Counted from the stretch's first letter, positions 8,703 to 18,885 are shown. The stretch: 64,000 nucleotides of DNA from Chloroflexota bacterium (GCA_029561345.1 JAKQJC010000007.1:186001-250000); one strand, 5' to 3'. Numbers and translations: made by a program. The notes: a model not told the origin generated them from the sequence alone.

Positions 8703-10310
8703 ATGAGAAAAAGACTTCACCACTTTCTTCCAGGCATTCGCCTTGTCTTCTTTTTGGCGCTCCTTTCAAGCCTTGCGGCCTGTAAGGAATTGTCACCTCA
8801 GGTCACGCCTGCCGCTTCATCCCCGGTGACCGTCATTGCCGATAGGCAGAACCAGACCATTGCGCTTTCTCCTGGCACAACCGTCCAGGAAGCCCTCATC
8901 CGCGCCAACATCACCCTCTCCAATCTGGACCGCGTGACACCCCCATCTTACTCTGCCTTGATTGGCGGCGAGACTATCAAAGTGGTTAGGGTGAGAGAAG
9001 AATTTGAGATCTCTCAGGTGATCATTCCATTCGAACAGCAAGTGGTGCGGAATGAATCTCTTCCTGAAGACCAAAAAATTTCCATCCAATCTGGTAAGAA
9101 CGGCCTGCAGGAAGATACCATCCGCCACTTGTTTGAAGACGGTGTCGAGGTATCCAAAACCACCGTGAAATCCACCATCATCAAAGAACCCGTTCCCGAA
9201 ATCGAAATGGTGGGCGTTCAAACCCCCTTCGCCCCCATCTCCATTTCTGGCCGGCTCGCTTATTTAATTGGCGGCAGCGCGTGGATCATGGAAAACAACA
9301 CCAGCAGCCGCCGTCCATTGATCACCAGCGGCAACCTGGATGGACGTGTCTTTTCTCTCTCCCCCAATGGCGAATGGCTGCTTTATTCCATCCATCCTGA
9401 CGCTTCTGATACAGAAAAAATTAATTCGCTGTGGGTGATTAGAACCATTGGCGACAACAATAAACCCATCGATCTGAAAGTCTCCAATGTTATTCATTTT
9501 GCTGATTGGGTACCTGGATATTCTCAGACCTTTTCATATTCGACGGTTGAGCCTCGCTCGACTGCTCCAGGCTGGCAGGCTAACAACGATTTCTACATAA
9601 AATCCTTTAAATCGACAGGGGAACTGACCGAACCCAAGCAAATCATCGAGCCCAATGCCGGCGGCCTGTACGGCTGGTGGGGCACCTCATTTGCCTGGTC
9701 GCCAGATGGAACCAAACTGGCATATGCCCGCCCGGAAAGTGTTGGATTTGTTAACCTTGAAACCGGCGATTTTCAACCGGCAGTTTCCATCACCCCCTTC
9801 CAAACTCACAGCGATTGGGCCTGGACACCTTCCATCTCATGGGCACCTGACCAGAATATTCTTTTCACCATAACCCACCAGCCTGCTTCTGGCCTGATTT
9901 CACCGGAAGAATCCCCCATATTTGACACCAGCGCCTATCCCCTAACCGGCGGGGCTGTGGTATCATTGGCCCGGCAAAGCGGCATGTTCTCATACCCGTC
10001 TGCCTCACATGCTGATCTGGCCGGAGATTATTGGCTGGCATTTCTTCAGGCCATTTTTCCGGAACAAAGTGAAACCAGCCGTTACCGGCTGGTCATTATG
10101 GATCGGGATGGCTCGAACCGCAGGGTGGTTTTTCCTGATTCCGGCGCCGCAGGCTTGGACCCGCAGCAGCCGGTCTGGTCTCCGCAAAAGGCCACTTCAC
10201 CGCTGATCACCATTATTTACCAGGGAAATCTGTATTTGATTGACCCATTAACAAACCAATCCCATCAAATCACAGGTGATGGCCTGACAAGCAGGATTGA
10301 TTGGAAATAA
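8703..10310 (+). CDS. Lipoprotein with DUF348/G5 domains and WD40-like repeats
   Basis: Predicted exported lipoprotein of 535 residues. A signal peptide with lipobox LAAC (C27) is followed by a ubiquitin-like DUF348-type segment (about 38-80, [16 protein letters not shown]) and a G5-like domain (about 95-170), the pairing seen in YabE/Rpf-like cell-wall proteins. In place of a lytic domain, the rest has TolB/PD40-like beta-propeller repeats ([36 protein letters not shown]). It probably binds the envelope or a glycan. An ATG at 8679 is possible, but 8703 gives the proper signal peptide. The gene is divergent from scpB. Function unknown; domain calls are by eye. Confidence 0.75.
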   Translation: MRKRLHHFLPGIRLVFFLALLSSLAACKELSPQVTPAASSPVTVIADRQNQTIALSPGTTVQEALIRANITLSNLDRVTPPSYSALIGGETIKVVRVREEFEISQVIIPFEQQVVRNESLPEDQKISIQSGKNGLQEDTIRHLFEDGVEVSKTTVKSTIIKEPVPEIEMVGVQTPFAPISISGRLAYLIGGSAWIMENNTSSRRPLITSGNLDGRVFSLSPNGEWLLYSIHPDASDTEKINSLWVIRTIGDNNKPIDLKVSNVIHFADWVPGYSQTFSYSTVEPRSTAPGWQANNDFYIKSFKSTGELTEPKQIIEPNAGGLYGWWGTSFAWSPDGTKLAYARPESVGFVNLETGDFQPAVSITPFQTHSDWAWTPSISWAPDQNILFTITHQPASGLISPEESPIFDTSAYPLTGGAVVSLARQSGMFSYPSASHADLAGDYWLAFLQAIFPEQSETSRYRLVIMDRDGSNRRVVFPDSGAAGLDPQQPVWSPQKATSPLITIIYQGNLYLIDPLTNQSHQITGDGLTSRIDWK

Positions 10311-10326
10311 AAGAAAAAGGATATCT

Positions 10327-11286
10327 ATGCGAATTCTTATCACTGGCGCCGCGGGCTTTTTAGGCTCACATTTGTGCGAGAAACTTCTAAATGAAGGCCA
10401 CGAAGTCATCGGTATGGACAATTTCATTACCGGAAACCCTGAAAACCTGGCTCACCTGGCATCCCATCCTGGCTTTTCTTTCATCCGGCATGATGTGGCC
10501 AATTTTATTTTTGTGCCGGGCAAAATTGACGGCGTTTTCCATTTTGCCTCACCAGCCAGCCCCAACCCCGCCTCGCCTTATGGTTACACCAATCTTCCCA
10601 TCCAAACCATGAAAGCTGGCGCCCTTGGCACCCACAATTCCCTCGGTGTGGCGCGCGCAAATAATGCCCGCTTCCTCATCGCCTCCACCAGTGAGATTTA
10701 CGGTGACCCTCTGGAACATCCGCAAAAAGAAACCTATTGGGGCCATGTGGATCCGATCGGTATTCGCTCAGTCTATGATGAAGCCAAGCGATTTGCTGAG
10801 GCTCTGACCATGGCCTATCATCGCTATCACGGCATTGATACCCGCATTGTGCGCATTTTCAATACGTACGGTCCGCGTATGCGCATTGACGACGGCCGCG
10901 TTGTTCCCAATTTCCTCAAACAGGCCATTTGCGGTGAATCCCTGACCGTTTACGGTGACGGGCAGCAGACCCGCAGTTTTTGCTATGTGGATGACCTGAT
11001 TGATGGCATTTATCGCCTCTTTATGTCCGATGAACACGATCCCGTCAATATCGGTAACCCTGTCGAAACCAGCATCCTGGAATTTGCCGAAACCATCAAC
11101 CGTCTGACCCAAAATCCGGCCCCGATCACCATTAAACCGGACCTTCGCCTGGGAGATGACCCGCAGCGCCGCCAGCCTGATATTACCCGTGCCCGCACAA
11201 TCCTGCATTGGGAACCCAAAATCCCCCTTGAAGAAGGCCTTCAGCGGACAATTGCATATTTCAAAAAGAAGCTGGGCAAGGCATGA
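10327..11286 (+). CDS. NAD-dependent epimerase, UDP-glucuronate decarboxylase-like
   Basis: Extended short-chain dehydrogenase of 319 residues, probably making UDP-xylose from UDP-glucuronate or a similar NDP-sugar. The N-terminal NAD motif is [11 protein letters not shown], the catalytic pair is in YDEAKR, and the C-terminal [18 protein letters not shown] block is typical of UDP-glucuronate decarboxylases. The ATG at 10327 is chosen over one 30 bases upstream because AAAGG lies seven bases before it and it starts the Rossmann fold directly. It overlaps the GtrA gene by 4 bases, suggesting a shared role in envelope sugars. Substrate is inferred from motif similarity. Confidence 0.85.
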   Translation: MRILITGAAGFLGSHLCEKLLNEGHEVIGMDNFITGNPENLAHLASHPGFSFIRHDVANFIFVPGKIDGVFHFASPASPNPASPYGYTNLPIQTMKAGALGTHNSLGVARANNARFLIASTSEIYGDPLEHPQKETYWGHVDPIGIRSVYDEAKRFAEALTMAYHRYHGIDTRIVRIFNTYGPRMRIDDGRVVPNFLKQAICGESLTVYGDGQQTRSFCYVDDLIDGIYRLFMSDEHDPVNIGNPVETSILEFAETINRLTQNPAPITIKPDLRLGDDPQRRQPDITRARTILHWEPKIPLEEGLQRTIAYFKKKLGKA

Positions 11287-11765
11287 TTCTGACAGACGCG
11301 AAAGAACGTGAACGGTTCCTCCGTTTTGCTGTGGTCGGAGTGATTGGGGCGGTCGTTGATTTTGGTCTGTTCAACCTTCTCTCCGACCCGCTGGGGGTCA
11401 ACTCGCTGGTGGCCAGCGTCATTTCATTTTGCGCGGCTGTGGCCAATAACTTCGTTTGGAACCGCTATTGGATCTATCCAGATTCCCGCAGTAAACAACT
11501 GAAGCACCAAATGGTCCAATTTGCGCTCGTCAACGTCATCGGCTTGATGATCCGCACGCCCATTTTTGGCATCATGGAATACCTTTTGGTGGATATCTTT
11601 CAAGCCTTACCCATACAGCTTCCATTCACGCCTAAATTTCTCGGACACAATTTTGCCCTCGCCACTGCCGTTGGCGTGGTCATGATGTGGAATTTCTTCG
11701 TTAACCGCTACTGGACCTATTCTGACGTGAAATCGTCCCATCATTCAGCCATGAAAGTATCATGA
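11283..11765 (+). CDS. GtrA family membrane protein
   Basis: A 160-residue protein with four predicted transmembrane helices and the GtrA fold ([43 protein letters not shown]). GtrA-like proteins are proposed to move polyprenyl-phosphate-linked sugars across the membrane or to assist O-antigen and teichoic-type glycosylation. Both flanking genes overlap it by 4 bases. The upstream sugar-nucleotide enzyme supports a role in glycan building. The repeated NRYW motif in both halves is typical of the family. Carrier lipid and sugar are unknown. Confidence 0.88.
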   Translation: MILTDAKERERFLRFAVVGVIGAVVDFGLFNLLSDPLGVNSLVASVISFCAAVANNFVWNRYWIYPDSRSKQLKHQMVQFALVNVIGLMIRTPIFGIMEYLLVDIFQALPIQLPFTPKFLGHNFALATAVGVVMMWNFFVNRYWTYSDVKSSHHSAMKVS

Positions 11766-12964
11766 CCCCTGACCTTCCCTCCCCCCTGCCTAATCCATCC
11801 TGTGAAGACCCGCAGCAAAACGGCATCCGGTCTTTAAAGGAACTCATCGATTTGGTGAGCGGGCGCAGCCCGGCGGCTGAAGCAGGCGAAGGGGATGCCG
11901 GACTGGCGGAACATATTCATTTTCCTTTTTTGGCCCTGGTGGGTCAGCGAGAAATGAAACTTGCCTTGCTTCTCTCGCTGATCAATCCTTCTGTCGGTGG
12001 GGTTCTGCTGGTTGGCGCCCGCGGAACCGGGAAAACCACTGCGGTTCGCGGTCTGCTCGATTTGCTTCCCGATGTCGAGCGCAGTAAGTGCTTTTATGGC
12101 TGTCTGCCCGAAGAAATTAAGTCGGGCGGTCCCGAAGCAGTCTGCCCTGCCTGTGCGCAAAAGTATGCCCGCGGTGAAAGCCTGACTTTTGTGGACCGCG
12201 TCAGGCTGGTTGAACTTCCCCTCAATGCCACTCTTGACGATGTTGTGGGAACCATTGATGAACGCTCCCGTGTGCACGAGCGGCTACGCTTAAAACCCGG
12301 CATTCTTGCCCGCGCTCACCTGAATATTCTCTATATCGATGAAATCAATCTGCTTTCAGAGAACATCATCAGTGCTATTCTGGATGCAGGCGCTCAAGGC
12401 AGTTATACAGTTCGCCGTGGACCTGTGGTGGCCAATTATAAAGCCAGGTTTATCTTAATCGGCTCGATGAATCCTGAAGAAGGGGAACTCAGCTCCCAAA
12501 TCATGGATCGGTTTGGGTTGCGGGTTCTGGTCAGGGGCCTGGAAGAGAAAAACGAGCGTTACAACGCCTATGAATTGGCTCAAAAATTTCGCCAACACCC
12601 ATACCAGGTGTCAGCTGCCTTTCGCCACAGCACCTCCCTTGCGGCCAGCGAAATTCAACATGCCCGGTCCATCCTGGACGAAGTTCACATCAGCGCCGAA
12701 ATTGCGAATCAATCCATCGCTCTCATCCAGTCGCTGCACATTGATTCGCTGCGCGCAGAAATATCTCTTTTTGAAGCGGCCCGGGCTCACGCCGCCGCTG
12801 AAAATCGTCTTGAGGTTACAGCAGATGATATTTCTTCCGTAGCCCCTTTTGCCCTGCGTTGGCGCTATTCTCCCTTTATGCAATCCTTCCTGACCAATCA
12901 GGCGCAGGCTGATGATGAATTGGATAAAACCATCCAAAAATTTTTCCCGGAGGTGGCAAAATGA
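11762..12964 (+). CDS. ChlI/MoxR-type AAA+ ATPase (magnesium-chelatase I-like)
   Basis: AAA+ ATPase of 400 residues resembling subunit I of magnesium and cobalt chelatases. Walker A is GARGTGKT (85-92) and Walker B is YIDE (191-194). A four-cysteine insert (C110, C114, C128, C131), which could bind zinc, precedes the block LPLNATLDDVVGTID typical of BchI-like proteins. A sensor region follows (SMNPEEGEL) and then a helical lid. No D or H chelatase subunit is nearby, so chelatase activity is unproven; many such proteins work with a VWA partner instead. It overlaps GtrA upstream and the UroD-like gene downstream by 4 bases each. Confidence 0.8.
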   Translation: MTPDLPSPLPNPSCEDPQQNGIRSLKELIDLVSGRSPAAEAGEGDAGLAEHIHFPFLALVGQREMKLALLLSLINPSVGGVLLVGARGTGKTTAVRGLLDLLPDVERSKCFYGCLPEEIKSGGPEAVCPACAQKYARGESLTFVDRVRLVELPLNATLDDVVGTIDERSRVHERLRLKPGILARAHLNILYIDEINLLSENIISAILDAGAQGSYTVRRGPVVANYKARFILIGSMNPEEGELSSQIMDRFGLRVLVRGLEEKNERYNAYELAQKFRQHPYQVSAAFRHSTSLAASEIQHARSILDEVHISAEIANQSIALIQSLHIDSLRAEISLFEAARAHAAAENRLEVTADDISSVAPFALRWRYSPFMQSFLTNQAQADDELDKTIQKFFPEVAK

Positions 12965-13971
12965 CGAAATCCTTCACCCACCGCGAACGGTTGGAACTCA
13001 CCCTGCATGGCGAAAAAACCGACCGCGTTCCGGTTTCCTTGTGGCGCCATTTTCCCGTTGATGACCAGACCCCGGGCGGGTTGGCCTATGCCACAGCTCA
13101 CTTCCAGCAGATGTATGATTTTGATTTCATCAAAGTGACCCCTGCTTCCTCTTTTTGTCTCAAAGATTGGGGAGTTGAGGACCGCTGGACTGGAAACACA
13201 GAGGGAACCCGCGAATATCAGACTCGCGTCATTCACCACCCTGATGACTGGGAGAAGCTGCCCATCCTTGACCCCAAACATGGTGCTCTCGCTGATCAGA
13301 TCACCTGTCTGTATATGCTTTTTTCTGAATTTGATGCGGAGACACCGGTTGTCCAGACCATTTTTAACCCACTCGCCCAGGCCAAAAACCTGGCCGGGCA
13401 GGAAACCCTCCTCGCCCACATGCGCCAATATCCCGAACAGGTGCAAACCGGCCTTCGCCGCATCACCGACAGCACCCTGCTTTTTCTTGAAAGCGTGGTC
13501 CGTTCAGGCGTTGCCGGCATTTTCTTTGCCGTTCAACACGCCCAATATCACATTTTGAGCGAAGCGGAATACAACACCTTTGGCCGCCCTTATGATCTGG
13601 AAATTCTCGATGCGGCCAGATCCCTCTGGTTGAACATCTTGCATATGCACGGTAAGAATGTCATGTTCGACCTGCTGGTAGACTATCCTGTTCCGGTCAT
13701 CAACTGGCACGACCGGACCTCCGGTCCTTCACTGGCGCAGGCCCAAAAACGGTTTTTGGGAACCGTTTGCGGTGGTTTACGCCAGTGGGAAACCCTGGTC
13801 ACCGGAAATCCGCTGGAAGTCAATGATGAAGCCCTTGAAGCCATCCAAAGCACCCAAAACCAGCACTTTATCCTGGGTACCGGCTGCGTTGTTCCCGTTC
13901 TTGCTCCCCATGCCAATATCTGGGCAGCCCGCCAAAGCGTTGTTCCTTCCATTGAGGTTGATGAAGAGTGA
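12961..13971 (+). CDS. Uroporphyrinogen decarboxylase (UroD) family protein
   Basis: UroD-superfamily protein of 336 residues: typical opening (THRERLELTLHGEKTDRVPV), TIM-barrel-like spacing and a late segment HFILGTGCVVP. The superfamily holds true haem-pathway UroD and many corrinoid or thiol methyltransferases. Haem-pathway neighbours are absent, and the N-terminal arginine motif expected in true UroD is not obvious to me, so a methyltransferase-like or other role is at least as likely. The start overlaps the ChlI-like gene by 4 bases and the stop overlaps rsmD by 4 bases (GTGA). Family confident, reaction not. Confidence 0.8.
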   Translation: MTKSFTHRERLELTLHGEKTDRVPVSLWRHFPVDDQTPGGLAYATAHFQQMYDFDFIKVTPASSFCLKDWGVEDRWTGNTEGTREYQTRVIHHPDDWEKLPILDPKHGALADQITCLYMLFSEFDAETPVVQTIFNPLAQAKNLAGQETLLAHMRQYPEQVQTGLRRITDSTLLFLESVVRSGVAGIFFAVQHAQYHILSEAEYNTFGRPYDLEILDAARSLWLNILHMHGKNVMFDLLVDYPVPVINWHDRTSGPSLAQAQKRFLGTVCGGLRQWETLVTGNPLEVNDEALEAIQSTQNQHFILGTGCVVPVLAPHANIWAARQSVVPSIEVDEE

Positions 13972-14543
13972 CTAATCCACGCATTATCGCCGGAAAGGCC
14001 CGCGGCCACCGGTTACAATCTGTCCCCGGAGATACCACCCGCCCCATCACGGATATGGTCAAGGAAGCCCTGTTTAATATCCTCGGCCAGGATATCATTG
14101 ATGCAACTTTACTGGATGTGTTTGGCGGCACGGGGAGTGTTGGCATAGAAGCCCTCAGCCGCGGCGCCGCCTTCGTTCAATTTCTGGATCTGAATCACCG
14201 GGCAGTGGATACCATCAAAAAGAATCTGATCTCCACCCGGCTTGAGTCTGGCGGTAATGTGCTGCGTGCGGATGCCTTTGTTTATCTCAAGCAGCCGCCC
14301 ACCCGCCAGTTTGATTTCGTTTTTATTGCCCCTCCACAGTACAAAGGGATGTGGATTCAAGCCATGACCATTGTGGACGGCAACTCAAAGTGGCTGGCAC
14401 CAGACGGCTGCGTCATTGTCCAGATTGATCCCATCGAATACCAGGCGCTTGACCTCAAAGAGTTTATCGAAGTCGATCAACGCAAATACGGCAATACCAT
14501 CCTGATTTTTTACGAGTTCAAATCTGCTCAGCAAACTGGATGA
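13968..14543 (+). CDS. rsmD: 16S rRNA (guanine-N2)-methyltransferase RsmD
   Basis: SAM-dependent methyltransferase of 191 residues expected to modify G966 of 16S rRNA. The N-terminus (RIIAGKARGHRLQSVPG), the TRPITDMVKEALFNIL block and SAM-binding LLDVFGGTGSVGIEALSRGA are typical. Motif IV reads IAPPQY where most RsmD proteins have DPPY or DPPF, so the acidic residue is replaced by alanine. The start is GTG overlapping the UroD-like stop. The last 26 bases overlap the opposing Nudix gene. coaD, a common neighbour, is absent. Confidence 0.85.
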   Translation: MTNPRIIAGKARGHRLQSVPGDTTRPITDMVKEALFNILGQDIIDATLLDVFGGTGSVGIEALSRGAAFVQFLDLNHRAVDTIKKNLISTRLESGGNVLRADAFVYLKQPPTRQFDFVFIAPPQYKGMWIQAMTIVDGNSKWLAPDGCVIVQIDPIEYQALDLKEFIEVDQRKYGNTILIFYEFKSAQQTG

Positions 14544-15027
14544 TCAACTTGCCGTCCGGATCATAATGATAGTGGGCCGAAAACGGTGCCTGCCCATCAT
14601 TGAAGTCCTCAATTCTCGGCAAAATTGTCGGCAAATCTTCCACCAACGGCAGATCGCCCAATTCATCAATCGCCACCCAGGCCAGGCTGCCTTCGCCTGA
14701 TTCAATCAGGCTTCCCAATGGATTCCTCACTTTGTAAACAAATATCGTGATCCCGGTATGTTCTTCGACATCAATCATGATGGTACCGCAGAGGGAAAAA
14801 TGCCCGCCCGTCAGCCCAGTTTCTTCATTTAACTCCCGTTTCGCGGCCGAAAGGATGTCTTCTCCCCGTTCAATATGTCCTCCGATGCCGTTATATTTAT
14901 TGGCCCAAAGCCGTTTATTGGGCGCGCCTTTGATCAATAAAATTTTACTTTTTTCAAAAACAAAAATCAGTGTTCTCGGAATAACCTTATACCGGTCTTG
15001 AAACACACCCTGTTCCTGTTTGGGCAT
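14518..15027 (-). CDS. Nudix hydrolase
   Basis: A 169-residue Nudix protein, hydrolysing a nucleoside diphosphate linked to another moiety. The Nudix box runs from GGHIERGEDILSAAK into RELNEETGL, with all conserved glutamates present. The N-terminal part (VIPRTLIFVFEKSKILLIKG) is a normal Nudix strand and helix. The start is backed by AGGAGG five bases upstream. The box alone does not give the substrate; 8-oxo-dGTP or an ADP-ribose-like compound are common choices. It is convergent with rsmD and its 3' end overlaps rsmD by 26 bases. Confidence 0.88.
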   Translation of the reverse strand: MPKQEQGVFQDRYKVIPRTLIFVFEKSKILLIKGAPNKRLWANKYNGIGGHIERGEDILSAAKRELNEETGLTGGHFSLCGTIMIDVEEHTGITIFVYKVRNPLGSLIESGEGSLAWVAIDELGDLPLVEDLPTILPRIEDFNDGQAPFSAHYHYDPDGKLIIQFAEQI

Positions 15028-15044
15028 CCCGCCCTCCTTCTGAA

Positions 15045-15080
15045 ATAAAACCGGGGATAGAAATCAATCTATCCCCGGTT
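15045..15080 (-). terminator. Intrinsic terminator of the aldolase operon
   Basis: A 12-bp perfect stem (15049-15060 with 15069-15080) with an 8-base loop and, on the minus strand, TTTTATTTC beyond. It lies 18 bases after the aldolase stop codon and just upstream of the Nudix gene. Confidence 0.85.
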
Positions 15081-15097
15081 CTTCATCTGAACTTCTA

Positions 15098-16513
15098 TCA
15101 GTCAGCCAGGTCGCTGACGTCTTCCACCGAGGCCTGCTCGCCCAGATAGTATTTCAAATCGGGTGCAATAATCACCGGTTTGATAAACCGGTCCGTGTAA
15201 GGGCGGGTATTGGCAATTCCCAGGCTGGCAAACAGTTTTTCAAACTGGGCCTCCCACTTGGAGAGCAATTCAAGGCGAAATTCCTCGGAAAGTCCCCAAA
15301 TTTGTTTCTTGAAAACGCCCAGGGCATTCTTCCGGAATTTATAATGGAACTGTTCATCCGTCATATCCGGAGTGCGGTCAATTGCATGTTTTGTTTCAAT
15401 ATACCCATACATTTTCCTGGAAAGGTCTGCTGGGGCAAAATCAAAGAACATATTCATGAAGTTGGTAGCCAGGTGAATTTCACATGCTTCCGCATCCACA
15501 AACTTGCCAAAGGCATCTTCCGGCAGGGTCGATGCACCGTGCTGCACTGCCCCACCCATTCCGAAACTGCGCGCCACCTGGCCCAGTTTTTTTAAGGTTT
15601 CAAAATCCACATTTACCTGGGCAATGCTTCCATCAGGTAAAACCACCCCGCCGTGGCTGGTTCCGGTCTGAACGCTGACTTTGCTCAGGCCGGTCAGACC
15701 GGTGATCATATGATTCAAACCCGACATATACCCATCAATATAGGCGCGTAATTCCTCTTCGGTGGAATTATGGCCGCCCACCTCGCCGATCTCGCCGCCA
15801 ATGGAAATGGTGACGCCTTGGGGCTGGCTTGCTCTGATAAAGGTCGTCAACATGGACGAAAGATCCGCATTGAGCAGCTGCTGGGCTGGAACAGTCACCT
15901 GGCTCAAATCAACCATGGTAGATGTATCTATGTCAATATTATAGAAACCTGCCGCTACCGCTTCTTTGACCAGAGAGCGCAGTGTCTCTATTTCAGTATT
16001 GGAATTGGCAGCATAACGCTTCGCCGAAATCTGAAAATGGTCGCCCTGTAAAAAGACCGGCCCTTTGTAACCTTCGGCAATCGCCGCTGCCAGAATGGAG
16101 GTGGTGTATTCAGCCGGCCGCTGGTCAGTATAGCCAATTTCAGAACGCGCTATTTCAAAAATGAAAGCCGTGGCGTTGATTTTCTTGGCAACCCTGAACA
16201 CAGCTCTGGCGGCCTCGAAGGGCAAAACTCGCAAATTCATTGCCGGTACGGTGAAAGTCAGGGGAACATCACCTCTTCCGCGGGCCATGTACAAATCATG
16301 GATGGAACTTAGGTTCACCCCGGCCTCAATGGCAATACTGCGAGTCAGATATCGCGCCAGGCTCTGTTTTTGCCCGCTCTCGGTCGCTGAAATTCGGGCC
16401 AGTTCCCCAATTTTCTCCCGCAGGCGCATCACATCCATGATCCGCACGGTGCCTTGAGAGACTGTAATGCAATTGTCCAGGGCTTCCAAAATTTCATGTA
16501 TCGGATGCGTCAT
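15098..16513 (-). CDS. Class II fructose-bisphosphate aldolase family protein
   Basis: Zinc-dependent class II aldolase-type TIM barrel of 471 residues, much longer than the usual 285-360. Motifs follow the class II pattern: QGDHFQ (metal histidine), GGEIGEVGG (the usual ExGxIGG loop), TSHGG, and QHGAST. About 60 extra residues lie at the N-terminus and about 90 after the barrel. It begins 11 bases after the phosphofructokinase gene, so cleavage of fructose 1,6-bisphosphate is the natural expectation; tagatose bisphosphate is an alternative. AGAGG precedes the ATG by five bases. An operon terminator follows. Confidence 0.85.
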   Translation of the reverse strand: MTHPIHEILEALDNCITVSQGTVRIMDVMRLREKIGELARISATESGQKQSLARYLTRSIAIEAGVNLSSIHDLYMARGRGDVPLTFTVPAMNLRVLPFEAARAVFRVAKKINATAFIFEIARSEIGYTDQRPAEYTTSILAAAIAEGYKGPVFLQGDHFQISAKRYAANSNTEIETLRSLVKEAVAAGFYNIDIDTSTMVDLSQVTVPAQQLLNADLSSMLTTFIRASQPQGVTISIGGEIGEVGGHNSTEEELRAYIDGYMSGLNHMITGLTGLSKVSVQTGTSHGGVVLPDGSIAQVNVDFETLKKLGQVARSFGMGGAVQHGASTLPEDAFGKFVDAEACEIHLATNFMNMFFDFAPADLSRKMYGYIETKHAIDRTPDMTDEQFHYKFRKNALGVFKKQIWGLSEEFRLELLSKWEAQFEKLFASLGIANTRPYTDRFIKPVIIAPDLKYYLGEQASVEDVSDLAD

Positions 16514-16524
16514 AATACCTCTTT

Positions 16525-17694
16525 TTAGCTCAGGAACATGGGCACGCCCATAAAGTCGCGGATCTTCGGCCGGTAGCTGGCAACATCATAAAACGAAGGC
16601 ACATCCACCCGCTTTTTGCCCGTCATGATCATTTCGAGCGGCACCGTGGTGTATTTACCTCCGTGCAGGGCCACCATCTTGCCGGTCTCATTACGCCGGA
16701 TCAGCTGCATGGCCAGGGTGCCGTAAGAAACCGCCACCATGCGGTCCAAAGAGTCGGGCGCGCCTGAACGCATCAGGTAAGCCACCGGCTGGTACATGAT
16801 ATCCTGGCCGGTGATGCGTTTAATTTCTGCGGCCGCCATTTCGCCCACGCCGCCCAATTTGCGGTGACCATAGGCATCTGCTTCACCCGTCTCCACTTCA
16901 GCGCCGCCTTCCATAATCGAGCCTTCCGAGATGGTCATGATTGCGTAATTGGACGGGTTGTTGCGTTTATCTTCCATCAAAAATTCAGCCAGTTTATTGA
17001 TGTTGAACGGCACTTCTGGAATGATGGCCCGATCCACATAAGCCAGGTAGGCGCTGAACAGGCTGGTCTCGCCGGAATTGCGGCCAAACAGTTCCACAAT
17101 ACCAATGCGTTCATGGGAACCAACCGAAGTGCGCATATTGGTGATAAATTCGATGCTGCGAGAAATGGCCGTGGAAAAGCCGATGCAGTAGTCGGTGCCA
17201 AACACATCGTTATCCATCGTTTTTGGAATGGCCACAACCGGGAAGCCCTCTTTGTGAAGGCGTACGCCATAGCTCAAAGTGTCATCACCGCCAATGGGCA
17301 CCAGCACGTCAATCCCTAGGTGTTCAATCACCTTCAAAACATGATCGGTATAATCCATCGTTCCACTGTCGTCCACTTTGCGGCCCAGGGACGAAGCCTT
17401 AAGAAAATCGGGGACAGCTTTTGGCTTCACGTTTTGAGGGTTGGTACGTGAGGTGTGCAAAAATGTGCCGCCAGTGCGGTCAATGGTGCGCACATCATCC
17501 CGGTCCAGGCTGCGCGTGTAATAGGAATGAGTGGAGGGCTCATCGAGATTGTAGTTCAAAAGCCCCCCCCAGCCTTTGCGAATGCCGATAACCCGATAAC
17601 CCGCTTCAAGGGCATTCATAACCACTGCCTTCATGCAGGGATTAAGGCCGGGAACATCACCGCCCCCAGTGAGGATACCTAGTGTCTTGCTCAT
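16525..17694 (-). CDS. pfp: 6-phosphofructokinase with PPi-type active-site residues
   Basis: Phosphorylates fructose 6-phosphate; 389 residues of the PFK family. The N-terminal GGGDVPGLN and the [15 protein letters not shown] block are clear. Two residues that separate pyrophosphate from ATP enzymes favour PPi: GGDDT has Asp138 where ATP enzymes have Gly, and PKTMDND has Lys158 where ATP enzymes usually have Gly. The start at 17694 is preceded by AAGGAG eight bases upstream; a longer frame to 17745 has no such support. It lies between a sensor kinase and an aldolase on one transcript. PPi use fits the membrane pyrophosphatase gene 10 kb away but needs an assay. Confidence 0.88.
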   Translation of the reverse strand: MSKTLGILTGGGDVPGLNPCMKAVVMNALEAGYRVIGIRKGWGGLLNYNLDEPSTHSYYTRSLDRDDVRTIDRTGGTFLHTSRTNPQNVKPKAVPDFLKASSLGRKVDDSGTMDYTDHVLKVIEHLGIDVLVPIGGDDTLSYGVRLHKEGFPVVAIPKTMDNDVFGTDYCIGFSTAISRSIEFITNMRTSVGSHERIGIVELFGRNSGETSLFSAYLAYVDRAIIPEVPFNINKLAEFLMEDKRNNPSNYAIMTISEGSIMEGGAEVETGEADAYGHRKLGGVGEMAAAEIKRITGQDIMYQPVAYLMRSGAPDSLDRMVAVSYGTLAMQLIRRNETGKMVALHGGKYTTVPLEMIMTGKKRVDVPSFYDVASYRPKIRDFMGVPMFLS

Positions 17695-17726
17695 ACCTTC
17701 TTTTCTCCTTGAAAAATATATAATTT

Positions 17727-18785
17727 CTATTGAGGCGAAGGACACGGCAGTTGCAAAGCAATCCGTGTGCCCTGACCGATCACCGAATCGATATCAAAAC
17801 TCCCGCCGAGCATATCTGCTCGTTCGCGGATCAACTTCAAACCCAGGCCGTTGCTGCCAGATAAAGCTTCTGTGTCAAATCCCCTGCCGTTATCTTCCAC
17901 CGAGATGCGGATATTAGCCTCATCCAGCTTCACAGATACTTTAAGCAGTGACGCCTGGGCATGCCGCGCCGCATTACCCATCAATTCCTGAAGCGTGCGG
18001 AAGATCATGACTTCCATATAAGGTTCCAGCCGCCGTTCTGTACCGGTGATAATCAGGTTCGTTTCAAGGCCGGTCTGACTTTTAAATGTGCCGGCATACC
18101 GTTCCATTGTGGGAATCAGGCCGAGGTCATCCAGCATCATGGGACGCAATTCAAAAATAAAATTGCGGACTTTTTCAAATGTACCTTCGGCAGCCGATTT
18201 CAGATTATTGAGCTCTTCTCTGGCCTTTGCCTGGTCAATATCAAACAAACGGGTTGCGATTTCTGTTTGCAGAATAAAATTAGACAGCGCCTGGGCAGGG
18301 CCATCGTGCATGGCACGGGATAATCTTTGGCGTTCCGACTCCTGGGCATTGACCATCATTTCGATGCTTGCGCTGCCTTTTTGCCCCTTGCTTTGCTGCT
18401 TGGCAGGGCGTTCCTCAAGCATTTTGACCGTCTGGTTAAGCACATTGACATAGCGTTGCAAGTGAGATTGGTCGCTCTGGTATTTTTCAATCTGTCCCCG
18501 CATGACAAATAATCGCTGTTGTGAATCCAACGCAGCATCATAGGCCATACGAATCTCCGCTCTCGACAGAGATTCACTTTGAGCCTGCATCTGCTGCAGC
18601 CTCACCGTCACAGCCTGATTCCGCTGCGTTAATTTATTCATCTCCACCTGGCTCTGCTCCAGCATCAAGGTGATCTCTCTTAATGCCCGCTGAGATTGCT
18701 CCAGTTCAGCGACAATTTCATGCTGGAACTCATCCCACGGATCGATGGTGTCGCCATCGTTTCTCAATGCAACGCTTTCTGCCAT
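17727..18785 (-). CDS. Cytoplasmic DegS-like sensor histidine kinase
   Basis: Histidine kinase of about 352 residues with no transmembrane segment. The N-terminal half is a long coiled coil (about 15-130, rich in E, Q, L), followed by a HisKA_3 domain with the phospho-acceptor in [13 protein letters not shown] and a HATPase domain ([28 protein letters not shown]). This layout matches the soluble kinase DegS. There is no response regulator next to it. It is the first gene of a unit with phosphofructokinase and aldolase, 32 bases before the former. The start at 18785 fits GAGGAA eight bases upstream better than the ATG at 18791. Confidence 0.88.
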   Translation of the reverse strand: MAESVALRNDGDTIDPWDEFQHEIVAELEQSQRALREITLMLEQSQVEMNKLTQRNQAVTVRLQQMQAQSESLSRAEIRMAYDAALDSQQRLFVMRGQIEKYQSDQSHLQRYVNVLNQTVKMLEERPAKQQSKGQKGSASIEMMVNAQESERQRLSRAMHDGPAQALSNFILQTEIATRLFDIDQAKAREELNNLKSAAEGTFEKVRNFIFELRPMMLDDLGLIPTMERYAGTFKSQTGLETNLIITGTERRLEPYMEVMIFRTLQELMGNAARHAQASLLKVSVKLDEANIRISVEDNGRGFDTEALSGSNGLGLKLIRERADMLGGSFDIDSVIGQGTRIALQLPCPSPQ

Positions 18786-18885
18786 AACCATTTCCTCTTT
18801 TCCTGGAATTTAGTCTATTTGAGATAGATGATCCCATACTCTAATCGTGGAGTATAGCATAAATTTTACTTTCACGCTAAATTAT

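Noticed and set aside
11762..13971. Bacteriochlorophyll or haem synthesis locus
   Set aside because: ChlI- and UroD-like genes alone do not show it; chelatase D/H, hemA-type and bch genes are all absent.
18837..18856. Hairpin between the GT-C operon and the DegS-like kinase as terminator or operator
   Set aside because: A 6-bp ATACTC/GAGTAT pairing with no T run; too weak to support.
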